A DNA stretch of 64,000 nucleotides, taken from assembly GCA_002914845.1 (NCBI GenBank), contig JXTC01000005.1, positions 859,904 through 923,903 on the forward strand. Direction: 5' to 3'. The notes under the pieces were generated by a model. The model made no database searches and was not told the DNA's origin. It worked only from the letters and a program-made list of their open reading frames with translations. Below, in pieces: positions 13,001 through 23,539 of the stretch. Positions within the stretch are counted from its first letter, which is position 1, and every line of letters begins with the position of its first letter. A program made the position numbers and the translations under genes. The stretch comes from Trema orientale. Its lineage: Eukaryota > Streptophyta > Magnoliopsida > Rosales > Cannabaceae.

Positions 13001-13986
13001 TGTTTCACGATTTTTTTGGGGTTGTTGTTTTGACTAAACGGACCAAACCCATTCTGCTTTGTACGCACCGTCAATAAAATCCTACGCTAATCCTAGGATT
13101 AAATTGTCAAGTTAATTTAAAGGCCAATTTATTTATAAATATTATAAGAAAAAATTAAAAAGTTTTAAATGATTAAAGACAAAAATGGACTACATGCAAA
13201 ATTATGAAAAACAAAATTTACTTTAAAATAGCCGAAACGACAACATTTCAAAAACCCACAATCACTTTGGAGCCTCGAAAACAACAATGACATAAAAAAA
13301 GACACTAACAAAAAATGATATTTAGTGCATGTTTACTTACTAATCTATAATGGAGAAAAAAGAGAATAGAAATGGAAAGAAAATGACATTTTATTTCATG
13401 TATAACTAATTGGTATGCAAGCACGTGAAAGAGAATCATAAACTTCTTCACTAATTGTTTCATACTCTATATCATTTTCTTTCCACTCATTTCTATTACT
13501 GATAGAAAACATCGTCCATTAAAAGACGAATTAAAATAAGGATAACAATTGCATATAAAGGAGAGAACATAAAACGACATCAGTAACAGCTTAAAGAACG
13601 AGTTCAAAAAACGACAAGAATATCAGTTACTTCACATAGAAAAAGACAACAGACAACCATTGAATTTGAAATGAGACCTTCTGGAATTACATCTATTATT
13701 AGGAGGGCCAAAAATGAAATTAACCGAGAATAAAGAACAAAACAGCTATTAAACGACATTGAGTCCAAACGAGCATCAATTGAGTTACACCGGTCAAATA
13801 AATAGAACAGTATTGTCTTTTTTATAAAAAAATCAAATTAAAAATGAGTAATTAAAATAACAAATATTCAAATTTAATTACTATTTTGAATTTAGATTTA
13901 AACTAGAATTAATATATTTTTTAAAATATATCGGTTCAAATTCTTAAAAAATATTCCAGTAAAGTATCCTTAAGGTATATGCATAA
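13001..13986. other. AT-rich intergenic DNA
   Basis: A-rich stretches and no coherent reading frame. Nothing recognisable. Confidence 0.4.
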
Positions 13987-13995
13987 TATAAATAA

Positions 13996-14236
13996 GGTTG
14001 CCAATCCGGTAGGTATTTTTTTTTTTTTATCTATGCATAAATTTTTTTTTTTCTAGCCGTTGGATCATCATTAGATGATGATTTAACGGCTAAAATGAGA
14101 TGCATGAAAAGACGTGCATTATTAATGTTTTTTCTCTTTTTTTTTTAATATAAAAAAATATATAAAAAAATTTTCCATTGACCCAATTAATACCTATAAA
14201 TAGGTAAAAAAAAAAAATACCTACTGGATTGGTGCC
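13996..14236 (+). mobile_element. MITE of the GGCACCAATCC family, copy 2, with 9-bp target duplication
   Basis: 241 bp. The left end GGTTGCCAATCCGGTAGG and right end (minus: GGCACCAATCCAGTAGG) form TIRs of about 28 bp continuing into T/A runs. The flanks repeat the 9 bases TATAAATAA at 13987-13995 and 14237-14245. The 9-bp duplication suggests Mutator-type mobilisation. Best-preserved copy of the five in this window. Confidence 0.88.
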
Positions 14237-14394
14237 TATAAATAATTATCCACATCTTTTAAAGGTAAATATCCATATTTTTAATTTTGCTTGAAGATTA
14301 TAAGCTAAAGCATCGTTAATCGTTTGCATGTTTGCACCAACTCGGAAACTACGACCGCCAAAAATAAAAATAAAAAACAATAAAGGGGCTTATA

Positions 14395-14674
14395 GAAGTA
14401 TGACCAAATTTTGGGCCTAATTTCAGTAAATGTCCCTTTGTCAAAAGTTATAGCAAAATGTCCGGTATATATGCATATATACCAAGTGTAAAATTTTATA
14501 TACCAAGCATAAAAAATTATATACCCAGTGTATTTCAGAACAGTAACTAAAATTGGTAGATCTGTGTATCTACCAAGTGTAAAAATATATCTACCTGGAC
14601 ATTTAGCTATAAAATTTTAAAAATGGACATCTACTTAATCAAATTTAAAATTTTGGTCGTCCACCTAAATTTCT
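14395..14674 (+). repeat. Dispersed ~280-bp repeat B, copy 1
   Basis: Begins with GGGGCTTATAGAAGTATGACC and ends GTCCACCTAAATTTCT. The same sequence recurs at 26890-27180 (inverted), 27234-27509 and 47365-47634. I see no terminal inverted repeat or coding capacity, so the element class is unknown. Confidence 0.8.
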
Positions 14675-14739
14675 CAACAGTAAATTAGAAAAAAAAGTAC
14701 AAAATAAAAAGATAAAGAAACTTCGGCCATGTAACCTGA

Positions 14740-14937
14740 TTTTCTTCTATATTATTTCCGGCTACGTTATTGGAAAATGCCACGTAAGTTCCTCTGTCTC
14801 CATTTTGACTTACGTAACAAGAAGAAACACTAAGAAATCCTCTTGGCTAAGCTTTCTTCCTTATTAAAACTCACTTCTTTCTTTACTCTTCTCCTTGAAA
14901 AAATCCTTAATACTGTGAAACCCAATCAAGTGAAACA
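14740..14937 (+). promoter_or_regulatory. Promoter and leader of DUF1517 copy 1
   Basis: Carries an ATTGG box at about 14770, an ACGT core in GCCACGTAAG (14782-14785) and a TTACGTAA palindrome (14810-14817), then a CT-rich leader ending at the start codon. The same block is duplicated at 21990-22188 in front of decayed copy 3, where both ACGT cores are altered (CATGT, TGCGTAA). ACGT cores are common bZIP sites; use here is inferred. Confidence 0.45.
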
Positions 14938-17794
14938 ATGCCCTCCAAGTGTTTGTCAAAATGCTCACTCCTTGTTCTTCTTGTATTTGCTCTGTTTCTG
15001 GCTTACAGCCTCTCCACCGCCATGGCCGGTTTCTCAGGAAGGTCAGGTGGAAGAATGGGTGGCTCGGCGTTTGGACCTTCTCCTCCGTCGTATCAACATT
15101 CAACCCCTCCTTCTTCTTCTTCTTGGCGTGGTTCAGATCATCATGTTCAGTCAAAAAAAGATGATCATGATCATGATCATCATCATCATCCTTCTCCGTC
15201 GTACCGACATTCAACCCCTCCTTCTTTTTCTGGTTTTGGTGGTACTTTTTTTCAACCTCCAAGACCTTGTACGGGCCATGTTCACTACCCTTCACGTTCA
15301 CATTTCAATTACTCACCGCCGCCTGTTTCAGTGGAAACGACGAGTCATTTTGAGCCCCCAACCCCAAGCAGCTCTACCGAGTCACCGCCGGTTTCAGTGG
15401 AAACGACGTGTCGTTTTGAATCCCAAACCCCAAGCAGCTCTACCGAGTCAAAGAATGAAATGATGAATGAGGATGTGAAGAAAGAAGATGTGAAGGGTGA
15501 GGATAAGAAGAAAGAAGATGAGAAGATAAATGAGGATGTGAAGAAAGAAGATAAAGGTTCGGGTCGTGGCTTTCTATACATGTTGTTTGGCAGTGTACTA
15601 CTAGGAATTGTGGGATATCTCTATGTGACTGAACCCTGGTATGAAGCAAGTGTTCTTATGGTTCAGGTACGTATAATCATTTTGAATTCTTTTGTACAAA
15701 TATGTGTATATGTGTGCAGTTTTAGATACAGTAATAGCTTGTTATATTGTAGTGCAAGAAAAAGGTTAGATTTTGAAACTGATATCTTTTTAGGCTACAT
15801 TTGATTTGAAAAGACCAAAAAGATGGTCATGGTATAGTACTGAAACTGGATTTATGTGCAAGAAAAGGGTAGATTTTGAATTACTGCAGTGCAACAAATA
15901 GAGGGTAGATTTTGATTCTGATACCTTTTTAGGCTACCTTTGATTTTGATTTTTTTTTTATTTTTGAAAGCATTAGGCTACTTTTGATTTGAAAACACCA
16001 AGAAGAGTTCTTATGGCTGAATTTGGATTCTTGTATATATGCAAGAAAAGGGGGTTGATTTTCAATGTGATTACTGCAGTCAGATTTTGAAACTGATCTT
16101 TTTAGGCTACATTTGATTTGAAAAGACCAAACTAAAAGGATTCTTATAGTCACAAAAGTATAGTGAATCTTGATTCTTGTATATATGCAAGAAAAAGGGG
16201 TAGATTTTGAGTGTTACTATTGCAGCGCAACAAAAAGGGTTGATTTTGAATCTGATTTATTTTTGGTCTATATTTGATCTAAAAGACAAAAAGGAGCTAT
16301 TGTGGTTAAGTTATAGTGATTTTGGATTCTTATATGTATGTAAGAAAAAGGGTAATATTATTTTCCTTTTTTTCGAAGGGGAAAAAGGGTAGATTTTGAA
16401 CCTGGAGAGTTTCAAAGACATTTACTTACTGACCAATGTCGTTTTTCTTTCATACAGGTTGGATTGTCTGGAAAGGCTAAATCGCTTCAACGAGATCTTA
16501 ATCGAATTGCAAGAAGTGCTGATACATCTGGTGTTAAGGGTTTTCACGGTGTGCTGCAAGGTCAATACTCGGGATTTTTTTTTTTCCTTTTTTTCTTTGA
16601 TGGATTCTAGTATATCTGCTGCCTAATATACTTGATCACTAGCAAATTTCATTACAGAGTTTTGACAACTTTATAGTTACATGACGTTTTACTTTTCTAC
16701 TTTGGATGCAGAAACTCTGTCAGTGCTGCTCCAACACCATGATAACTGGATCTCTGGTTTTTCATATGTAAGTCAACACAATATCCTGAATCCTTGCTCT
16801 TTTTAAATTATACAATGCGACTTTAAAACTATCGATCTTGACAACAAAAAGAAAAACATATTGAGGCGTGAATATATTGTGTTCGAGAAATAATAGTAAG
16901 ATATAACTTATGAGTTTGTTTATAGCTTTGATTCTAAGACACATAAAATTTTCCCGCAGGTGGATAAAAAGGACAGTGTTACAGAAAGCGAAAAAAGCTT
17001 TAACAAACTTTCATTAGAAGAGCGAAAGAAGGTTGACATAGAGTCGCTTGTCAATTTCAATGGTCAAGTAAGGAGAACCTCCACACGTAAGGGGAAGAAA
17101 CTTAGAAAGAAATACATAGTGGTAAGGTCTTTTTTTTCCTGGAATCTGGTTTCTTCACTTCCACTACAATAATTCTTTATGTGCTACGTCAATCTTATTT
17201 AGAACATTTATGGACAACCCATTTTCTAGTTTTCTCCGTTGAACACTGCCAATGACTACTGGTGACCAACATCACACGTAGATATAGGAGGTGAGCCGAA
17301 TAAGGTAGGACTCACAAACGAGTCCCAGCTCCTATCTGGTGTAGGTGAAGTGTTGGTCACCAGCATGTTTTTTCATTTTCTTGTCTTGTAACTTTCTAAG
17401 AAAGCAAAACTTGGGACTAAAGCCTATATAATCTCAGATGGCGATGCAAGTCTCGAACATCATAATTCATTGCCACTTCTCATTCGTCTGAATCTGCCAA
17501 CTCATTTGCAGGTCACAGTCATTGTCGCTGCTCGAGGTGCGAAGAATCTTCCTTCCATCAAAACCACTAAGAACTTGAAAACAGCCCTGCAATATTTGGA
17601 GTTCATCTCACTTGATGAAACGATGGTAAGATTTCTAAAGCATTAAGCATTGTTTGTGCGTTTCTGGCTGTTACCTTTGACATATTTTGCTCCTTTAACA
17701 GGCAGTAGAGGTACTCTGGACTCCACAGGACGAGGGAGATACGCTATCAGAAGATGACCTGCTTGAAAATTACCATCATCTGAGGCCAATATGA
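14938..17794 (+). CDS. DUF1517 family protein, copy 1 (FLAP1-related), intact
   Basis: Six exons: 14938-15666, 16458-16560, 16712-16767, 16960-17121, 17512-17625, 17702-17794, giving 418 residues. Residues 1-30 look like a signal peptide (SLLVLLVFALFLAYSLSTAMA). A Gly/Ser segment with SGGRMGGSAF follows (typical of DUF1517), then a His/Asp run at 75-84, two 22-residue repeats at 128-149 and 150-171, a Lys/Glu stretch, a membrane segment at about 211-230, and the conserved domain from LMVQVGLSGKAKSLQ to the C-terminal AVEVLWTPQDE. The domain matches plant FLAP1-like proteins; FLAP1 is chloroplast-targeted and acts in acclimation to fluctuating light. Here the N-terminus instead suggests the secretory route. 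Its function is unknown. First of six tandem copies; every intron has GT/AG borders. Confidence 0.85.
17259..17363. repeat. Fold-back element in intron 4 of DUF1517 copy 1
   Basis: The left arm CTGGTGACCAACATCACAC..ATAGGAG pairs with the right arm CTCCTATCTGG..GTTGGTCACCAG across a loop of about 35 bases. It forms a long hairpin inside the intron. It could be a tiny MITE or a hairpin RNA source; no target duplication was found. Confidence 0.65.
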
Positions 17795-18841
17795 TATAGT
17801 AAAGTGGTGCGAGTCTCTTGAGAGATATACTTGTAAATATCATTGATTCTAGGATTAGTTTCTGTGTGGATTTAGTTCTTACAAGACTAGTTTCAGCTCC
17901 TAAAAGCAAGCTTTGAATACAGAACAATGTGTTTAGCTTGTTTGTATTCCATTCTATATTTTTTTAATTAAAGAAAATGAATAACAGAGATCCTCTTAAA
18001 TATCTCCACCTTTCACTTGATTTTCTGTTGCAATAAAAAAAAAAAGAAACAAAAGTAATACGTCCAAGTACCAAGTAAGTCCTAAGTTCACACCGGAATT
18101 TCGGATGGTTCTTAGGTTGTCAAGTAATGTCAATATTTGTTGGTACAGATGTTTAGGTGTCACATAATACACAGAACTAGCATAAGTGCGTATTATACAA
18201 GAACAAACTAACTAATATGAAGTATTGACTTGTAAAGAATTGAACACCTCTGGTAGATATGAGTTTTTAAATTAACTACAAATAAATTTATGACAGTCAT
18301 CAATTGAATTGACGCCAACTCAAATATGTCAAATATGTCGCTTAATGCTCAAGTTCTGACTAATGGTTTCTTAGAGTGAATTTGACAATAGTTGAAAGGG
18401 AGGAGAAGGTAAGAGAAGCTACATTTCAATAAAAAGGGCTAAAATCAATAACGTGCTCTTTAAGTATTTAGTTTTTTCAGTAAAAGGAAACGTATTATTT
18501 ATATATTTATTTATTTTGTTAAATAGTTTATAACTTGTCCTACTTGTCACCATGTTCCTTTAAAGAGGCTAAAAATTTGATAATTCCTCGGCAAGTCAAA
18601 TGCCAATAGTAATTAATTACAAAATAAGCATATCATTTGTCTTAAAAAAAAAAAATTACGTTTTGACAATACCGTCTGATTCAAATATTCAATTATAGCA
18701 TTTACAAAATATAAAATACCTTACCTATGTTAAAAACGTCAACTTGTCAAACTCTAATTACGTGACACAAAGATAATCCGATCGAGTCCCACATGGATGC
18801 TGGCTCTACGTCTCCATCCCCAAAATATGTACACATATATA
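17795..18841. other. 3' flank of copy 1 and intergenic DNA
   Basis: Probable 3' untranslated region at first, then AT-rich DNA. No gene or clear element seen. Confidence 0.4.
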
Positions 18842-19033
18842 GGATGATACTAGGTATACCAAGATTATTACCAAATTTTTAATACTAACACATGTGGCAT
18901 ATAAGTTATCATTATTCAATTGGTGTATTAGAACTTATCACAAATAAATTAATCATATTTACCAATTAAATGATGCCAATTCACATGTCACATATATTGG
19001 TATTAAAATTTTAGTACAAATTTTAGTACACTT
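18842..19033. mobile_element. Decayed MITE related to the element at 9109
   Basis: Shares the internal CACATGTGGCAT..GTTATC / GATGCCAATTCACATG arms and the right end TTAGCATTATTC with the 9109-9305 element. The left end is diverged (ATGATACTAGG). It lies about 90 bp upstream of the copy 2 start codon, so it may carry or disrupt promoter sequence. The flanks are TA-rich and the duplication cannot be read. Confidence 0.65.
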
Positions 19034-19124
19034 AGCATTATTCATATATATATATATATACACGTATAGCCAGAGAAAGAAAACTCCAAATTAATCATTC
19101 TAACTTAAGTACTAAAACACTAAA

Positions 19125-21296
19125 ATGTTGGCCAAGTGTTTGTTGAAACGCTCGAAAGAGCTGCTCTTTGTTCTGTTTCTACTAACTCTGTTAATCTCCG
19201 CTGTGGTAGGAGAAAGCAGCGGCCACGGAAGTGGAGGAGTAGGCCGCTTCGGAGGCCGTCGCCTTGGCGGCGAGAGGGAGACCAGCCTTTCGCCATCTTC
19301 CCCTTCGTCTTCTTCATCTTCTCCACGATGGTCCATGAGGCAATCAACCCCGTTTCCGTTCTTTGTTTTCTTTCCTCCGTATGATCCGTTGTTAGATGAG
19401 GATTCGCCTCCTCCTGCTTCATCGTCTTCGACTCGTTTGAATCCTTGCTATTATAATAACCCAATATTGTTCTTATTACGTGGGGCTTATTCGTTAATAT
19501 GCAACCCTATTACCTTAACCATAATAAGATAATATATTGGTTTTGCTCTGCCTACGGTTATGCTACTGCTTTTCTTGCTTCACTTTTGGAATAATGAAGA
19601 TCATATTGGTCAAAGTTATAATACTACCACTTCTCTTATGGTTCAGGTATATATCACGTGTATACACTTATATGTATATCATTATGTTGTTCTTTAACTA
19701 TGTTTGACCATATATCTTTTATTTAATAAGAGGTGTACCAAAAAGATCACCTTATTAATATATTCTATTTTTTGGGCCGTACAGGTTACTTTATCTGTAA
19801 AGGCCAGTTTACTTGAACAAGATCTTATTCGAATTTCCGAAACTTCAAATAAATCCGATGTAAAGGGTCTTCACCATCTACTCACAGGTCAATATATTTA
19901 TATACATTGTCTAATATTCTTATAACTCTTTATATATATTTGTATATTATATGTGTGTGGCGGAGTTGGAAATTTCTGGATGCATGCATGACAAGTTTCT
20001 TTTGAATCTCTTCTACTGTGGATGCAAAAACCATATTAGTGTTGCGCCAGCACCATGATTTCTGGAATTCTGCTTGTTCATATATGTAAGTATACAATCT
20101 TCATGCTTGTGCTTTTAATTGTTGTTATCTGTAACGCGTACGTATTATAAAATTCAAGTACTACTCTATCTTTTTGGCCTTCAGTTGTAGGGCAGAAGAT
20201 TTAGATGTATGCATAAAACGACCTATGTGTTTCAGTGAATATATGTTATGGTCCAGAATGTGACTCAGGATGGACTATAGTTATATATTTAACTAGTAAT
20301 GCTATGGATAAGTACCACACTAAGTACTAGTTTTTCACTAGTTGATGAAATTACAACTTTGCTAATTACAGCTTTGCTAATGGGCTTGATCATGAACTAC
20401 TTCATATAAATTTTCTTAAACAGGTGGATAAGCAGTTCTGTGTTGAAGGAAGCAAAAAGTGCTTTAAGCAACTTTCATTGGAAGAATGGAACGCAGAGCC
20501 ACTTGTCAATTTCAATGCTAATAAACTTGGAGAGAATTCCACATTGGTAATATATCTTTAATACTTGGTGAGAATTCCACATTGGTAATATATCTTTACT
20601 ATAATTGGATAGTTTTGATTCACAACTTTTGTACAGTTGATTGTACGTGGTCTTTATGGAAAGACTAAAACAATAATTACTCTTTAAGTGGATAGTTTTG
20701 ATTCACAACTTTTGTATAATTGATTGTACGTAGTCTTTATGGAAAGACTAAAACAATAATTATTTATACCTACATCTAACTGATTCACAACTTTTGTATA
20801 GAGCCTTTGTTTAGGTAGGCATCAATTGAAAGTTTTAGTTTCAAATTATAGTCTATTCATAATTCGATATTTCTGAAGTTTAACACATTTTCATCGACAT
20901 TGTAAGAAAGTTGGGACCAAAGCCTTAAAACCCAAGAAAAAACGTGCAAACTTTGACTATACTTGCCGATTGTTCCTTAATTAATTTGAGTCATAATCTC
21001 CCAATGCATTTTCGCAGGTGAAAATTCTTGTTGCCTCTCGAGGTGTTCACCAACTTCCTTCAATTAAAATACCTGAAAACTTGAGAAAGTTCTCCAATCT
21101 TTGAGTTACATCTCTCTCAGTGAAACTATGGTACCAATATTCTAATTAAAATCTCTTTGAGCGACCTACCTTCATTTATGATCTATTTTTTCACATTTTA
21201 CTTTAACGTATATTTCTTCTTTCCTAGGCCGTGGAGGTGACTTGGACTTCACAAGATAAGGATGATAAGATGTCAGAAGAGAAAGTACGTACTTGA
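19125..21296 (+). pseudogene. DUF1517 copy 2, Gly-rich type, disabled
   Basis: Same six-exon plan as copies 1 and 5. Exon 1 starts MLAKCLLKRSKELLFVL, with a signal peptide and a Gly/Ser region, then stops at 19529-19531, where TAA stands in place of the TCA seen in copy 4. Beyond the stop the frame stays readable (YIGFAL..LMVQ). The exon 3 acceptor reads GATGCAAAAACC where the others have GATGCAGAAAC, so the AG is lost. Exon 5 has a one-base deletion (AGAAAGTTCTCC against ACAAGGTCCTTC in copy 3), which brings in an early stop. The exon 4 donor region is directly duplicated (TCCACATTGGTAATAT at about 20537 and 20576). Exon 6 is readable to TGA at 21294-21296. Several independent lesions make a functional product unlikely. 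Confidence 0.85.
20607..20764. repeat. 83-bp tandem duplication in intron 4 of copy 2
   Basis: Units start GGATAGTTTTGATTCACAAC at 20607 and 20690 and match nearly throughout. Together with the duplicated splice donor just upstream, this shows repeated slippage or unequal exchange in this intron. Confidence 0.8.
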
Positions 21297-21989
21297 GAAT
21301 TCATCTTCTGAGACCAATATGATCATGAACATAAAGTGATATTAATACTTGGCTTTTATTAAGTTATATTAATGCTTCTTACGTTGTTAAGAGTTATATA
21401 CGTCAATATTATATTTATATTCTATAGATATCTATTAGTGATGTACACTTGATCAGATAATGTACATGACAGTAGTACTAAAAAGTTGAACTTTTTTTTT
21501 CCTCCATTTTTTTTTGTCTTTAATTTTGTATGCGGTGGAGGCCGTAGCCACCTCCAATGCCAGGCCAAAATCTCTCCAATTGCCTTTATATTGGGCTCCG
21601 GTATTAGTATGTTATAGATTTTAACGTGTTTGATAAAATTACTTTGATAATCTTCTCAAATCCACATGTATAGTGCTTAAGTAGATCGAAGAATTTAAAT
21701 AAATCTTATGAATTTCCTATAATATCAAACAATATAAGAGAGACGGAATATACTTGACGATATAAATTTATTTCAAATAGCAAACTGATAATATACTAAT
21801 ATAAGATTAAAAAAACTCAAATTTTAATAAATTATTGAATTATCCCTATATTTTAATTCAATTTTGCCTGAAGATTATACGCTGACGCATGGTTGCATGA
21901 TTTCACGAGCACGAAAACTACGACCACCAAGAATAAAAATTGAAAAAACGAAAGAACAATAAATTAATTAAAAAAAGTGGGAATCATCG
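21297..21989. other. Intergenic DNA between copies 2 and 3
   Basis: Homologous in part to the 3' flanks of copies 3 and 4 (for example GGTGGAGGC..GTAGCCACC near 21533, 25740 and 29806), so it was copied with the genes. No separate feature. Confidence 0.45.
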
Positions 21990-22188
21990 ATCTTGTAACC
22001 TGATTTTCTTTTTTATTATTCCGGGGCCGCGTTATTGGAAAATGCCATGTAAGTTCCTCTGACTCCATTTTGACTTGCGTAACAAGAAAGAACCACTTAG
22101 CTAAGTTTTCCTTCCTATTAAAACTCACTTCTTTCCTCTCTTCTTCCTCAAAAAATCCTTAATACTGTAAAACCCAATACAGTAAACA
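21990..22188 (+). promoter_or_regulatory. Duplicated promoter block in front of DUF1517 copy 3
   Basis: Aligns closely with 14740-14937, including GTTATTGGAAAATGCC, but the ACGT cores are changed to CATGT and TGCGTAA. This shows copies 1 and 3 arose by duplication of promoter plus gene. Confidence 0.5.
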
Positions 22189-23334
22189 ATGTCTTCCAAG
22201 TACTGTTTGTCAAAATGCTCATTGCTTGGGCTTCTTGTATTTGCTTTGTTTCTGGCTTACAGCCTCTCCACCACCATGGCCATAGTTTCTTAGGAAGGCC
22301 AGGTAGAAGAATGTGTGGCTTGGCATTGGCCCGGCCTTTGGATCACCTTCTCCTCCGTCGTGTAAGCATTCGACCCATCCTCCTCCTTCTTCTTCTTGGC
22401 GTGGTTCAGATCTTCATAAGTCAAAACAAGATGATGATTCTTCTTCTTTTTCCTTTTCTTTTTCTGGGTCCAAGACCACATTTTCACCGCCATCGCCATT
22501 CATGACCATCACGTTTTTCATCATTACCACCACTCACCGCCGCCTGTTTCAATCGATACGCTGATTTTGTTCCTGAAAGTTGAGTTGCATCTTAATTTGA
22601 GTCAGTTGTGTATTACGACAAATGCACACTCGCGAGGAACAAAGAGAATCCACCAGAAGGGTTCATGTGCCCAGGTGGTCGGGAAGTGTTGGTCGAACAC
22701 TACGATAGTTTTGTTGTTGCGGCAGAGAATCGCGAAGTCAACATAAATGGATAGTCCTGATTGTCCCTAGTGTATGTGCATGGCAAGAGTACTGTCATAG
22801 TAATTTCTTATGCCTACTTCCAACTGATTCACAACTTTTGTAAAGAGCCAATTTGTTACGTAGGTTCAATCAATTGAAAATTTTAGCTTCAAATTAGAGA
22901 GATTGATAATTCAACATTTCTCAATTAAGTTGAAAATAATTTCGTCCAAATTCTAGGAAACTTAGGACAAAAGCCTTAAAAAACTCAAGAAAAGAGGTGC
23001 AGACTTTGAACATTCTAATACATTCCCATTCTAGCTTCTCGTGAATCTTAATCTCCTAACTCATTTTTGCAGGTCTTGTGTTCACGAACTTCCTTCAATT
23101 AAAACTCCTGAAAACTTGAACAAGGTCCTTCAATCTTTGAGTTCCATCTCTCTCGATGGAACTATGGTACTAATATTCTAAAACCTCTCTAAATTACCTT
23201 CATTTGTTATTATTATTATTTTTTTCACATTTAACTTTGACATATTTTGCTTCTTTCCTAGGCTTATGGAGGTGACTTGGACTTCACAAGATAAGAATGA
23301 TACGATGTCAAAGGAAAAAGTACGTACTACTTGA
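22189..23334 (+). pseudogene. DUF1517 copy 3, His/Ser-rich type, heavily decayed
   Basis: Starts MSSKYCLSKCSLLGLLVF, close to copy 1, but stops after the signal peptide (TTTCTTAG at 22286-22293). The Ser-rich part of exon 1 is recognisable to about 22560. Exons 2, 3 and 4 are missing. Intron 4 sequence resumes at about 22740, followed by exon 5 (about 23074-23166; its acceptor region and first codons are lost) and exon 6 (about 23262-23334; an extra base after GGCTT shifts frame). Between the halves lies an unrelated open stretch at 22596-22754, reported separately. Confidence 0.8.
22596..22754 (+). other. Unidentified open stretch at the copy 3 deletion junction
   Basis: 52 sense codons read without a stop (FESVVYYDKCTLARN.. 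then PPEGFMCPGGREVLVEHYD..), with higher GC than its surroundings and no counterpart in the other five copies. The last few codons already belong to the intron 4 homology. A second frame is also open, so coding origin is unproven. It may be a captured gene fragment or filler DNA. I do not recognise the protein. Confidence 0.4.
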
Positions 23335-23539
23335 GAATTCCGTGATCTTCTGATACCAATTTGATAATACAAAAAGTGATAATACTAGGTTTTAGTTAAT
23401 GGTTCTTAGGTTGTTAAGAGTTATAAATGTATGTATATTTGTAGATATTTATTAGTGATAAATACTTTAGAAAATGTACATCAAACGGTAGTTAAGAGTT
23501 GAACGACTTTTTTCTTTTTTCCTTCTCTAATTTTATATG

